A DNA stretch of 64,000 bases, from positions 744,001 through 808,000 of the forward strand of contig NZ_AP014862.1 of assembly GCF_002355475.1 (NCBI RefSeq), given 5' to 3'. Below the pieces are notes generated by a model, which searched no databases, was not told the DNA's origin, and worked only from the letters and a program-made list of their open reading frames with translations. A program made the position numbers and the translations under genes. Positions 1-9,154 of this stretch are shown one piece after another. Each line of letters begins with the position of its first letter. Within the stretch, counting starts at the first letter, position 1. This stretch comes from Pseudomonas furukawaii (lineage in GTDB: Bacteria > Pseudomonadota > Gammaproteobacteria > Pseudomonadales > Pseudomonadaceae).

Positions 1-1088
1 TTACTGCCGATGAGGTCAAGCAGTGGTCTGATCCGACCTTCCTTGATCGTGCCAAACTGACCCGCGATGGCCAGATCACGCGCACCACGCTGCTGCTACT
101 GGGCAAGCTCGAAGCTGCCCACCTGCTGTCGCCGCATCCGGCCCAGATGACCTGGAAACTGGAGGGCAGTGAGCGAGCGTATGAGCACTTCGGGCTGCCG
201 TTTTTGCTGAATAGCAGCGGGCTGTACCAGAAAATCCGCAATATCCAGATTCGTATCCTGCCGGAAGACCAGTTGCTGGCTATTGAGCTGGCCAAGTACG
301 ACCAGAAAATCGTGTTGGAGGCGCTGCATAACTGCATCGCACACCAGGACTACAGCCGCAATGGTCGCATCATCGTCACCGAATACCCTGATCGGCTGGT
401 GTTGGAGAACGAGGGTTCGTTTTTCGAAGGGCAACCGGCCGACTACATTTCCGGCTCCAAAACCCCCAGGCGCTACCGTAATCCGTTCCTGGCCCAGGCC
501 ATGGCTGAGCTGAACATGATCGATACCATGGGTTACGGCATCCATGAGATGCATCTGGGGCAAGCGCGGCGCTTCTTTCCTATGCCGGATTACGATTTGA
601 GCGAGCCAAAGTCGGTAAAGATGACGATTCATGGCCGCGTAGTGGATCAGGCCTACAGCCGCCTGTTGATTCAGAAGACCGATCTGGCGCTTGAGGACAT
701 TCTGGCGCTCGACCGTGTGCAGAAAAAGCTGCCGCTGGATGCTGCAATGGTCAAGCACCTGCGCAAAGCCGGGCTTATCGAGGGGCGAAAACCCAACCTG
801 TACGTTTCGGCCAGCGTTGCCAAAGCGACAGCCAGTAAAGCCGAGTACATCCGCACCCGCGGCCTCGATGATGGGCATTATAAGCAGCTGATCATCGACC
901 TGCTGACTCAGTTTGGCTCAGCCAGCCGCCAGGACATTGATCGCTTACTGTTGAGCAAGCTGAGCGATGCGCTGGATGAGCAGCAGAAGCTGAATAAGGT
1001 GGGCAATCTGTTGACCAGCCTGCGGCGGGCGGGGCGCATCACCAACAGCGGCCCACGCAAGGCACCGCTCTGGGTGCTTGCAGAATAA
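1..1088 (+). CDS. RecG-like/AlbA_2 ATP-binding protein, 5' truncated by window
   Basis: The reading frame is open from base 3 and has no start in the window, so the N-terminal part lies to the left. The visible 361 codons contain a GHKL/HATPase_c_4-like box (EALHNCIAHQDY, about bases 319-354) followed by a strand-rich segment with the LVLENEGSF stretch, which is typical of the proteins annotated as ATP-dependent DNA helicase RecG-related or AlbA_2 putative DNA-binding proteins. These are not true helicases; the family is thought to be regulatory and to bind DNA. The C-terminus (about bases 880-1085) looks like a winged helix (LIIDLLTQFGSASRQDID, then SLRRAGRI). It stops 124 bases before the Res-like gene on the same strand. 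Such proteins often sit inside restriction-modification loci, so a regulatory role for the system is inferred. The family call is fairly secure; the role is not. Confidence 0.7.
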   Translation, partial: TADEVKQWSDPTFLDRAKLTRDGQITRTTLLLLGKLEAAHLLSPHPAQMTWKLEGSERAYEHFGLPFLLNSSGLYQKIRNIQIRILPEDQLLAIELAKYDQKIVLEALHNCIAHQDYSRNGRIIVTEYPDRLVLENEGSFFEGQPADYISGSKTPRRYRNPFLAQAMAELNMIDTMGYGIHEMHLGQARRFFPMPDYDLSEPKSVKMTIHGRVVDQAYSRLLIQKTDLALEDILALDRVQKKLPLDAAMVKHLRKAGLIEGRKPNLYVSASVAKATASKAEYIRTRGLDDGHYKQLIIDLLTQFGSASRQDIDRLLLSKLSDALDEQQKLNKVGNLLTSLRRAGRITNSGPRKAPLWVLAE

Positions 1089-1132
1089 ATGCAGAATAAG
1101 TCGTGCTGCTTTGCAAGATAAATGCAGAATAA
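1079..1132 (+). repeat. three copies of TGCAGAATAA at a gene junction
   Basis: TGCAGAATAA occurs at 1079-1088 (where its TAA is the stop codon of the upstream gene), at 1090-1099 and at 1123-1132. The longer unit ATAAATGCAGAATAA is shared by the second and third copies. No function is known to me; it could be local duplication or a binding site ahead of the Res-like gene. Confidence 0.6.
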
Positions 1133-1212
1133 ATTTACGGTAAGTAGCTGATTCAAAAGGGCCTTAGCCTTGTTTGTCGCTTGCGAGCCCTTGGGTCAGT
1201 CAGGAATTGTGC

Positions 1213-4200
1213 ATGAAACTGAAATTTAAACAGCAGCCGTACCAGACGCATGCCGTCGATGCCTTTGCCGATTGCTTTGCTGGTCAGCCAAAATCCTCGG
1301 GCGTGGCCTATCGCATCGACCCCGGTGCAAGTCCTGTAAAACCCGTTACGCCGCAGCAGATTGACCTCTACGGCGTGCAGAGCTCTGCTGAACCGACCGA
1401 GGCCGGTTTCAAAAATGCCGAGCTGGCACTTAGCCCAGCCCAATTGCTGGAAAATATTCAGGCTGTGCAACGTCGGCAGAACCTGCCGCTGTCCCCAGCA
1501 TTGGTACGGGACAGCAAAACCGGTTGTCCGATCAACCTCGATATCGAGATGGAAACCGGTACCGGTAAGACCTACTGCTACATCAAGAGCATGTTCGAGC
1601 TGAACAAGCGCTATGGCTGGAGCAAATTCATCGTCGTGGTGCCGAGCATTGCCATTCGCGAGGGCGTGTACAAGTCGCTGCAGGTTACTGCCGAACACTT
1701 CTTGGAGAGCTACGGCAAGAAGGCGCGCTTCTTCATCTATAACTCCAAGCAACTGCACAACCTGGAGAGTTTCTCCTCGGATGCTGGTATCAATGTGATG
1801 GTGATCAATACCCAGGCGTTCAACGCAACGGGTAAGGACAACCGTCGAATCTATGACGAGCTTGATGACTTCCAGTCTCGTAAGCCCATCGATGTGATCA
1901 AGGCCAACCGGCCGATCCTGATTCTCGATGAGCCGCAGAAGATGGAAGGGGCCAAGACGCTGGCTTCATTCAGTGAGTTCAACCCGCTGATGATCGTGCG
2001 CTACTCGGCTACCCACAAAACTGAGCACAACAAGATCCACCGCCTCGACGCTTTGGACGCCTACAACCAGAAGCTGGTGAAGAAGATCAATGTACGCGGG
2101 ATCACGATCAAAAATCTGACCGGTACCAACGCCTACCTGTTTCTGCAGGACATTGAAGTCTCCAGCAACAAGCCGCCCATGGCGCGGGTCGAGTTCGAGG
2201 TTAAGCAGAACAGCGGTATCAAGCGTGTGCTGCGCAAGCTGGGCCGTAACGACAACCTGTACGACCTGTCCGGCGGGCTGGATCAGTACAAGGGCTATGT
2301 AGTCGCCGACATTGATGCGCGCATCGATACCTTGAGCTTCACCAATGGTGTTGAGCTGGTCGCTGGCGAGGCCGTGGGCAACGTGGATGAGGCCGCGATG
2401 CGGCGCATCCAGATCCGCGAGGCAGTCAAGGCGCACTTCCAGAAGGAGATGATGCTGTTCAGTCGCGGCATCAAGGTGCTGTCGCTGTTCTTTATCGACG
2501 AGGTGGCCAAGTACCGCCAGTACGACGAAACCGGCGAAGTGCCGGGGGAGTACGCGCAGGTCTTCGAGGAGGAATACAACGCCTACCTCACCGATGTGAT
2601 GACGCTGGAAGACACCCCCTATAACCGCTACCTCAAGGGCATTCAGGCCCGCCAGACGCACGATGGCTACTTCTCTATCGATAAGAAGAGCAAGCGCCTG
2701 GTCGATCCCTCGGTGGGCAAGAAGGCTACCGAGACCGATGACGTCGATGCCTACGATCTGATCCTCAAGAATAAGGAACGCCTGCTGTCTTTCGATGAGC
2801 CGGTGCGCTTTATCTTCTCTCACTCGGCATTGCGCGAGGGGTGGGACAACCCCAACGTCTTCGTCATCTGCGCCCTGAAACACAGCGACAACACCGTCTC
2901 CCGCCGCCAGGAAGTAGGCCGCGGCATGCGCTTGTCCGTGAACCAGCTCGGCGAGCGCATGGACAACCCGGCCACTGTGCATGAAATCAACGAACTGACC
3001 GTAGTGGCCAGCGAAAGCTACAAGGATTTTGTCAGTGCGCTGCAAAAAGACATCAGTGAGTCGCTGTCGGCACGGCCGCGAGTCGCCGATGAGAAGTACT
3101 TCACCGGTAAGGTTCTGCAGACCTCCGGTGGCGATGTCGAGGTCACACCCCAGCTGGCTAAGCAGATCTACAAATACCTGCTGAAGCACGACTACACCGA
3201 CGATAACGATCAGATCACCCAGGCCTACCATGAGGCCAAGCGTGAAGAGCAACTGGCCGAGCTGCCAGCCGAGCTGCAGCCTTATGCCGAGCAAGTCTTC
3301 CAGCTGATCGATAGCGTGTTCAGCGCCGCGCAAATGCCCGAGATCGGCAACGACCGCAAAGCCAAGCTCAACCCGCTGAACTCGAATTTCGAGAAGAAAG
3401 AGTTCCAGGCGCTATGGAACAAGATCAACCGCAAAGCGGCGTACACCGTTCACTTTGAAACAGACGAGCTAGTGGACAAGTGCGTAGCTACCCTGGATGC
3501 GGAGCTGCGGGTCAAGCCGATGCAGTACATCATCGAGCGTGGCACTCAGCTGGATAATGCCAGCTTCGACGATATGAAGAGCGGTACGGCTTTCAAGAGT
3601 GCTGAAATTTCGACCGAGAAGTACACGGACTCTGTTCATTCGGCGGTGAAATACGACCTGATTGGCAACCTAGCGGAAGCCACTCAGCTGACGCGTAGCA
3701 CCATTGCCTGCATTCTCAAGCGCTTGAATGTTGCCGTGTTCAGCCAGTACAAGACCAACCCGGAAGACTTTATCGCCAGGGCCGGTACGTTGATCAACGA
3801 GCAGAAGGCCACGGCCATCGTTGAACACATCGCTTATGATCCGGTCGACGAGACCCACAGCGCCGACATCTTCACCGCTGAGAAGCCGCGTGACGATTTC
3901 AGCAAGGCGTTTGAAGCCAAGCACCACGTCTATGATTACGTGTTCACCGACTCCAACATCGAGCGGAAATTCGTTCAGGAACTGGATGCCAGCACCGAGG
4001 TGGCGGTGTACGCCAAACTGCCGAAGAGCTTCTTTATTCCGACCCCGGTCGGCAACTACAACCCTGACTGGGCGATAGCTTTCCAGGAAGGCAAGGTGAA
4101 GCACGTTTACTTCGTTGCTGAAACCAAGGGTTCTATGTCCTCGCTTGAGCTACGTGACATTGAAAAATCCAAAATTGCCTGTGCCCGGAAATTCTTCGCC

Positions 4201-4272
4201 AACATTACCTCGGAGCAGGTTAAGTACCAGGTGGTAGATGGATATGGGAAGCTGATGGAACTGGTGAAGTAA
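1213..4272 (+). CDS. type III restriction Res-like helicase-nuclease
   Basis: The protein is 1019 residues from ATG 1213, which has an AGGA at 1202-1205; the in-frame ATG at 1174 lacks a visible ribosome site. It is a superfamily 2 helicase of the type III Res kind: Walker A ETGTGKT at residues 114-120, motif II as DEPQ at 239-242 (where DEAH-like boxes are usual), and motif [10 protein letters not shown] at 566-573. The C-terminus carries a PD-(D/E)xK nuclease signature, with PD952 followed by E970-T-K972. The length fits Res subunits (roughly 1000 residues). In type III systems Res translocates on DNA and cleaves with a Mod methyltransferase; no mod gene is in view, and it may lie left of the truncated RecG-like gene. 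The protein could alternatively act in a Mod-independent system with the downstream trio. Confidence 0.85.
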   Translation: MKLKFKQQPYQTHAVDAFADCFAGQPKSSGVAYRIDPGASPVKPVTPQQIDLYGVQSSAEPTEAGFKNAELALSPAQLLENIQAVQRRQNLPLSPALVRDSKTGCPINLDIEMETGTGKTYCYIKSMFELNKRYGWSKFIVVVPSIAIREGVYKSLQVTAEHFLESYGKKARFFIYNSKQLHNLESFSSDAGINVMVINTQAFNATGKDNRRIYDELDDFQSRKPIDVIKANRPILILDEPQKMEGAKTLASFSEFNPLMIVRYSATHKTEHNKIHRLDALDAYNQKLVKKINVRGITIKNLTGTNAYLFLQDIEVSSNKPPMARVEFEVKQNSGIKRVLRKLGRNDNLYDLSGGLDQYKGYVVADIDARIDTLSFTNGVELVAGEAVGNVDEAAMRRIQIREAVKAHFQKEMMLFSRGIKVLSLFFIDEVAKYRQYDETGEVPGEYAQVFEEEYNAYLTDVMTLEDTPYNRYLKGIQARQTHDGYFSIDKKSKRLVDPSVGKKATETDDVDAYDLILKNKERLLSFDEPVRFIFSHSALREGWDNPNVFVICALKHSDNTVSRRQEVGRGMRLSVNQLGERMDNPATVHEINELTVVASESYKDFVSALQKDISESLSARPRVADEKYFTGKVLQTSGGDVEVTPQLAKQIYKYLLKHDYTDDNDQITQAYHEAKREEQLAELPAELQPYAEQVFQLIDSVFSAAQMPEIGNDRKAKLNPLNSNFEKKEFQALWNKINRKAAYTVHFETDELVDKCVATLDAELRVKPMQYIIERGTQLDNASFDDMKSGTAFKSAEISTEKYTDSVHSAVKYDLIGNLAEATQLTRSTIACILKRLNVAVFSQYKTNPEDFIARAGTLINEQKATAIVEHIAYDPVDETHSADIFTAEKPRDDFSKAFEAKHHVYDYVFTDSNIERKFVQELDASTEVAVYAKLPKSFFIPTPVGNYNPDWAIAFQEGKVKHVYFVAETKGSMSSLELRDIEKSKIACARKFFANITSEQVKYQVVDGYGKLMELVK

Positions 4273-4299
4273 AACAGTGTGACTTAGACGGGGAAATGG

Positions 4300-5403
4300 A
4301 TGGCCTGGTATCTGAGCTTTATCGACCCGGGTAACGCTGGCGGCAGCGTCATCATTCCGGAATCGCCACCGGCGGTGTTGCAGCCGATAGTCTACGAGTG
4401 CCCGCGCTGCTCGGCACACTTTGACAGTGCTCAGGCGCGCCGTGATCACTTTTTCACGGTGCACCCGTACCGTAAACCGGAACTCCTGCTGCATGGGCAG
4501 CTTCTGGGCAACAGCGAAACCGTTATTCATGAACCTGTCCAGGCCACGGATTGGTTGCTGGGCAGTTGCCACAGGGCCTCACTAAATGGGCGGATGATGG
4601 CCCCCGACGAGCTGTTTCAGGCGCTGGCGGAGTGTCGGCAGGGGTTTCATGTTCTGGAGCTCAGCAATCAGGACTCCACTGAGCGATTTGAACTGCGCTT
4701 CTGCATTCCGGAGCTTGCGGAGCTGCAGCGCCTCGAAGACATTTTTAATACGCTTTTTCTTGATAACGAACTGAGCGTCGATGATGTCCGGCGTTTTGCC
4801 GAGGCCTGCAAGTCGCTGAAGACAGCCGGTGAGTATCTGGAAGGGATTTGCCAATATCTCTACGGTGTGCTGGCCAAGGACCAGAGGGGTGGCACCCAGC
4901 TCAGTCACGCTCAATACAAGGAACGCTTCAATCGTGCGCTGGAGGCCTTGCGCAACGTGGACAGGCCGCTGGCTCGGACGATTCGCGGCATTATCAACTT
5001 TTCGTTCAATAGCTTCGTCCAGGCTGCTAGCCAAGCTGATGCGCCTGCGCTAGCTGCTGCAGCCAGCCTTTTTGCAGGCTGGGCAGGAAAGCCTGTGAGG
5101 CGCTGGGCGGTCGCACAGCAGGAGGCTCAGGCGCGTTTGCCAGTTGATCACGCCACCGACAGGGTCTTGAGTTGGATGGCCTTGTCGGACAAGCGACAGG
5201 AGCGGGAGCTGGATGAATTGCAGCAGGTCAGTGCCAGTCCGATCTGGACGGCAGAAGACCGTACCAAGGCCTTGGTGCTTTGGTTGGAGTGGGGACGCAC
5301 CTGCCGGTCGACAGATGAGCTGAGGCGGATGGCGCGCCGCTTGCTGAATGATGCGATCTTTGCCGGCTATGCCGAGCAGGTGCTGGAGAAAGTGAACCAA
5401 TGA
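4300..5403 (+). CDS. C2H2 zinc-finger-bearing protein of unknown function
   Basis: The product has 367 residues. A single C2H2-type finger is visible near the N-terminus: C34-x2-C37, then H50-x4-H55, with phenylalanine at 41 in the usual hydrophobic place. The remainder is mixed helical sequence with no motif that I recognise. The gene starts 27 bases after the Res-like gene and its last codons overlap the next gene by 4 bases (ATGA at 5400-5403), so it is translationally coupled to the coiled-coil protein. A purine stretch CGGGGAAA precedes ATG 4300. Single C2H2 fingers in bacteria usually bind nucleic acid or protein; a role as a targeting subunit for the operon is inference only. Confidence 0.75.
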   Translation: MAWYLSFIDPGNAGGSVIIPESPPAVLQPIVYECPRCSAHFDSAQARRDHFFTVHPYRKPELLLHGQLLGNSETVIHEPVQATDWLLGSCHRASLNGRMMAPDELFQALAECRQGFHVLELSNQDSTERFELRFCIPELAELQRLEDIFNTLFLDNELSVDDVRRFAEACKSLKTAGEYLEGICQYLYGVLAKDQRGGTQLSHAQYKERFNRALEALRNVDRPLARTIRGIINFSFNSFVQAASQADAPALAAAASLFAGWAGKPVRRWAVAQQEAQARLPVDHATDRVLSWMALSDKRQERELDELQQVSASPIWTAEDRTKALVLWLEWGRTCRSTDELRRMARRLLNDAIFAGYAEQVLEKVNQ

Positions 5404-6641
5404 GTGACAAGATGAGTAAGCTTGGTAGCGTACCTGTGATGAGCCGCAAAACCGGGGCGAAAGAGATGCTTCAGCCTGCCAGACGCCAGGAAGTGTCGGC
5501 TCAGGAGGTTTCGGCAGAAGTTGTCCAGACCGCGCCAGTTGTCAGCGACTTTGTGCCGGAAGCGCTAATAGATGAGCCAGTAGCCGAGGCCATTCCGGAT
5601 ACGGCCAGCATATTGAAGCCGAAAGACAAGGAGCCGCAGAAGATTGAGAACCTGGCTGATTTCCTTGAGCACTTTTATGTTGGCAAGACCAAATCGACCT
5701 TGGCGGAAGCAACACTGCGCAAGCTGGTGAAAAACTCAAGAATCGAAGAGGTCCGGCGCTACGAGCTGTTGGCTTTTGCTGAGGAGAATGATCCGACCCT
5801 GGAGAAAAGCCTCAATCTGATGCTGCTGGCTGCAGACTTGAACGGTTACCGGAGCATCGAGGAACAGCTACGCTACTTTGCCGCTGACGTCGGGCGGCGG
5901 GTACAGGGGCAGGGTAAACGCTCTCTGGAGTCTTGGTTGCCCCGAACCGCGGATGACGGGTTGAGCCTTGAGGCCATGGCCAACGAGGTCCGGGAGTCCA
6001 TGCAGAAGGTGACCGCCTCCGAGGTGCCGACTCCGGACAAGAAAAAGGCTCAGAAGCGTCTGGAGTGTGGTTATTATTTGGCCTGCCAGTGGCGCCTCTA
6101 TCAGGGTACTGCTCCTCGCGAGCTGGTAGGCGTGCTGCGCCGCTCGATCCTTGCACCCAATCCGCTGCAACGTGAGCGGAGCGATGGGCTGGTTCGTCTG
6201 CTCACCAGCCAGCCGTTCGGGGATGTGCCGGGCCTGACCTGGCTGCTGGATGATCAGGCGCGTATGGTTCAGCAAGCTGATGCTCGGGCTGATCAGCTTG
6301 AGCGCGAAATGCGCCAGTTGGCCGCAGCCAAGAGCCAGGCCGAAGAGCAGCTGAAAGCATGCGAGGCTGAGCTTGCCGACAAAACTGTCCGGTTAGATGA
6401 GCTCCAGGCGCAACTGGGTGTTGCTCAAGAGCAGTCGCGCATCCAGGAAGTGCACTCCAATGATGACCTGTCGCGTTTGCGTGGGCAGGTTCTGCGTGTG
6501 CTGAATAGCGAGATGCCAATCCTTCAGGATGTTCTTATTGCGCTGGATCGGGAGCCGCCCAAGGTGACTGTCGCCCGTGAGTACCTGGGGAGCGTGGTCG
6601 AGAAGTTGAACAAGGAAATCAGTCGGATCAAGGACAGGTAA
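5400..6641 (+). CDS. coiled-coil protein between the zinc-finger and Hsp70-like genes
   Basis: The product has 413 residues. The first 80 or so are low-complexity, rich in A, E, V and P, and probably disordered. A helical middle follows, and residues about 287-345 form a clear coiled coil with heptad-like A/L/Q/E spacing (DQLEREMRQL, EEQLKACEAEL). No catalytic motif is visible. It overlaps the upstream gene by 4 bases and is separated by only 2 bases from the Hsp70-like gene, so the three are almost certainly one translational unit. By analogy with GrpE, J-domain or adaptor partners it could be a cofactor of the Hsp70-like ATPase, but there is no HPD motif and no GrpE resemblance, so this is inference from position. 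Confidence 0.75.
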   Translation: MSDKMSKLGSVPVMSRKTGAKEMLQPARRQEVSAQEVSAEVVQTAPVVSDFVPEALIDEPVAEAIPDTASILKPKDKEPQKIENLADFLEHFYVGKTKSTLAEATLRKLVKNSRIEEVRRYELLAFAEENDPTLEKSLNLMLLAADLNGYRSIEEQLRYFAADVGRRVQGQGKRSLESWLPRTADDGLSLEAMANEVRESMQKVTASEVPTPDKKKAQKRLECGYYLACQWRLYQGTAPRELVGVLRRSILAPNPLQRERSDGLVRLLTSQPFGDVPGLTWLLDDQARMVQQADARADQLEREMRQLAAAKSQAEEQLKACEAELADKTVRLDELQAQLGVAQEQSRIQEVHSNDDLSRLRGQVLRVLNSEMPILQDVLIALDREPPKVTVAREYLGSVVEKLNKEISRIKDR

Positions 6642-6643
6642 AC

Positions 6644-8467
6644 ATGGCCATCTATGGGTTTGATTTTGGCACGACCAACAGCCTGATCTCTGTGGTCGAG
6701 GGTGACCGCTGCATTGCTTACGTGGATGAGGATCATGGCGGTTCACCTCATCCATCGGTGGTGTGCTATGACGGCGACGAAGTGGTCGTCGGGCACGAAG
6801 CCAAAAGTCGGCTGTCTAGCTCCGGGCTTGGGGTGATCGGCAACGTGGTGCGCTCACCGAAAACCCTGCTCGGTAAGCATTCGGTGCATGTGGATGGCGT
6901 GAGTCGTAGCCCTCGACAGATGGTGGCCGACATCGTCCGCTATGTGGCCGGACATGCCCGGGATGAGCGGCCGGGGGATTACAGCCGGGCGGTGGTGACT
7001 ATTCCGGTCGACATGAGTGGTGAACGCCGTCGTGACTTGCGCGAAGCCTTTCGCCTGGCGGGTGTAACCATCGATCAGTTCGTCCATGAACCACTAGCGG
7101 CACTATACGGACATCTCCGCGGTCTGCCCGACTTTGCCAGCGAAATCCGTCGCCTGGATCGCCAGTACATGCTGGTGTTCGACTGGGGGGGCGGTACACT
7201 CGACCTGACCCTGTGCCAACTGGTCGATGGCTATCTGGTGCAGATCGCCAATCATGGCTGCGGTCATTTGGGCGGTGATGTGATCGATGAGTCGATTATG
7301 CATGAGGTGGTGCGCCGTCACTGTGCCCAGCATGCGGCTCTTGAAGGTGTAGATGTTGCGGCAGATGCCCAGAAAAAGCTGCTGGCGCGTGCAGAGAGGG
7401 CCAAGATCGATCTGTCGAGCCTGAGCCAGGCGCAGATCTACGTGCCTGATTACTTCCGTACTAACCAGGCTGGCCTTGATCCCGACCTTGTCTATCAGCT
7501 GTCTCGCGAGGTGCTGGAGGAAATCGTCAGCGGCAAGCTGGCCGAGGGGCTAGAAATGATCGGCAGCTTGTTGGGCTCGGTTGGGTTCGAGGCCTCAGAT
7601 ATCAGCCTGTGTCTGGCCACTGGCGGTATGGTAAACATGCCGCTGATTAAGACTCGTCTGATGGAAATGTTCGGGCCGCAGCGGCTGTGTGTATCGGAAG
7701 AGGGGCAACTGATCATTTCCAAGGGCGCCGCCTGGATTGCCCATGACCGGGCTGATCTGCTGCTGGCCAAGAACATCGAGCTGGCACTGGCGCGTGATAC
7801 CCGTCACGTTGCGATCAAGGCGGGCTCGGTGATGCCCCGCGAAGGTGCGATTCAGCAAGCCGAACGACTCAATCTTTACTGCACCGATCCTCGTGATGGC
7901 GTGGCGAAGATCCAGCTGGAAGTGCCTGCCCGCCGGCATGGCCGGCATGTACAGGCCAGTGATCCGCGCAACAATCTTGCCAGTCTCAGCGTCAAGGTGG
8001 ATGAGCGGAGCGGTCGTTTATTCGAGCGTGTTGAGCTGGATATGCGGGTGGATGAGAACCTGATTCTGCAGGTCGAGGCGTGCTCGACTGTTGTTAATGA
8101 TCAGGATGCAACCGAAATCCATAACCTGGAGTTCGGACTGAGTCTTGGAGGACTGGGGGGTATTGTGCAGCCGGGGGACCCAGCACTAAAAAAGCCTGAA
8201 GGCCGGAGATTCTGCAACCTTAAGGGGGCGCTGTTACTTCGGTCGAATCTGGCTCTGCGTGAGGACAAGTCCCTAGTGCCCGGTGAATATCTGCATGAAG
8301 TGCAGAAAATGACACCCTACACCTTGGATGAACTCACGCCATTGCAGGTACGGGAGAAGCTCTACTACACCCCCTGTAGCGGCTGTGGGCGGCGGAGCAA
8401 TGATCCCTTGTGCCAGTGTGCTTCTGGCACGACCGGCAATATCCGCCGAGTAGCATTCGATTTCTGA
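6644..8467 (+). CDS. Hsp70/actin-fold ATPase with C-terminal cysteine cluster
   Basis: The product has 607 residues with an Hsp70-type nucleotide-binding domain over about residues 1-385. Phosphate loop 1 is FDFGTTNS (6-13), EPLAALYG is the linker motif, phosphate loop 2 is DWGGGTLDL (180-188), and the adenosine motif is GGMVNMP (from 327). The rest, about 220 residues, does not read like the DnaK substrate-binding domain and lid. It ends in a cysteine cluster, C578-x2-C581-x8-C590-x1-C592, likely a metal site. It closes the trio 4300-8467, with 2 bases between it and the coiled-coil gene. The ATPase call is firm; membership in a defence system is inferred from neighbours (Res-like gene upstream, Kiwa 100 bases downstream). 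It is not the housekeeping DnaK, HscA or HscC. Confidence 0.88.
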   Translation: MAIYGFDFGTTNSLISVVEGDRCIAYVDEDHGGSPHPSVVCYDGDEVVVGHEAKSRLSSSGLGVIGNVVRSPKTLLGKHSVHVDGVSRSPRQMVADIVRYVAGHARDERPGDYSRAVVTIPVDMSGERRRDLREAFRLAGVTIDQFVHEPLAALYGHLRGLPDFASEIRRLDRQYMLVFDWGGGTLDLTLCQLVDGYLVQIANHGCGHLGGDVIDESIMHEVVRRHCAQHAALEGVDVAADAQKKLLARAERAKIDLSSLSQAQIYVPDYFRTNQAGLDPDLVYQLSREVLEEIVSGKLAEGLEMIGSLLGSVGFEASDISLCLATGGMVNMPLIKTRLMEMFGPQRLCVSEEGQLIISKGAAWIAHDRADLLLAKNIELALARDTRHVAIKAGSVMPREGAIQQAERLNLYCTDPRDGVAKIQLEVPARRHGRHVQASDPRNNLASLSVKVDERSGRLFERVELDMRVDENLILQVEACSTVVNDQDATEIHNLEFGLSLGGLGGIVQPGDPALKKPEGRRFCNLKGALLLRSNLALREDKSLVPGEYLHEVQKMTPYTLDELTPLQVREKLYYTPCSGCGRRSNDPLCQCASGTTGNIRRVAFDF

Positions 8468-8566
8468 TTGGGCGCCCTCTAGCTGTTCGAGTGCATGATC
8501 TGGTCTGCTATATGTGTTGACACTAGATGTCCAACTTTTTTGAGGCAGGAGTCCGTAGGCTTCACG

Positions 8567-9154
8567 ATGGAAATGCGACTTTTCCCCGCACTGATCTTGT
8601 TTCTAGGCTCTTATTTTCCGTTGAGCCTGATTCTGTTGATTCAAGATGTCAAAGAGACTTCATGGAAGGCTCCTCTATGCAATATAACGGAAATATCCTC
8701 CTGTTCTCTTCCTGAGCTTGCAAATCCTGAGCGGGCGCTTGGCCTGCTCGGGATTTGCGCTATAAGTCTTGTTATCTTCATGGTTCTGATGAAGAACCTT
8801 TCAGGTTACTCAAGACTTGAGGTTGTCGACTCTAAGTCAATTCCAAATGATCTAATTAACTACGTGTTCCCCTACGTCGTTTCTTTCATGGGGCTCGACT
8901 TGGGAGTTGACGGGAAATTTTTCGGATTTTTGCTATTTATTGCGCTGATGTTTGTTATTACTTATCGTTCAGGGCAAATTCTAATGAATCCCTTCTTGTT
9001 GGTCGCTGGTTGGCAGTTGTATGAGCTCAACATCGTGACTGAGGGGCATAAACGCTGTGTGAAGGCACTATCGACGGAGCAGGTTAAGTCAGGCGATCAT
9101 CTTGAGTCCTGCTTGGTACATGGAATTTACGTTTTGCATCGGGGGGAGAAATGA
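8567..9154 (+). CDS. kwaA: Kiwa defence protein A (membrane component)
   Basis: From ATG 8567 the product is 195 residues with about four membrane segments: the N-terminal hydrophobic run after MEMRLFPALI, the LGLLGICAISLVIF stretch, FFGFLLFIALMFV, and MNPFLLVAGW. ATG 8567 is chosen over 8495 because GTAGG lies 7 bases before it and AGGAG a little further up, and because it removes a non-hydrophobic leader; ATG 8573 is also possible. The ATGA overlap at 9151-9154 couples it to kwaB. A small four-helix membrane protein fused in an operon to a DUF4868 gene is the Kiwa architecture. In the described system KwaA is a membrane sensor of phage attack and KwaB binds DNA. GC content is visibly below that of the core genome, fitting transfer. 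Confidence 0.82.
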   Translation: MEMRLFPALILFLGSYFPLSLILLIQDVKETSWKAPLCNITEISSCSLPELANPERALGLLGICAISLVIFMVLMKNLSGYSRLEVVDSKSIPNDLINYVFPYVVSFMGLDLGVDGKFFGFLLFIALMFVITYRSGQILMNPFLLVAGWQLYELNIVTEGHKRCVKALSTEQVKSGDHLESCLVHGIYVLHRGEK

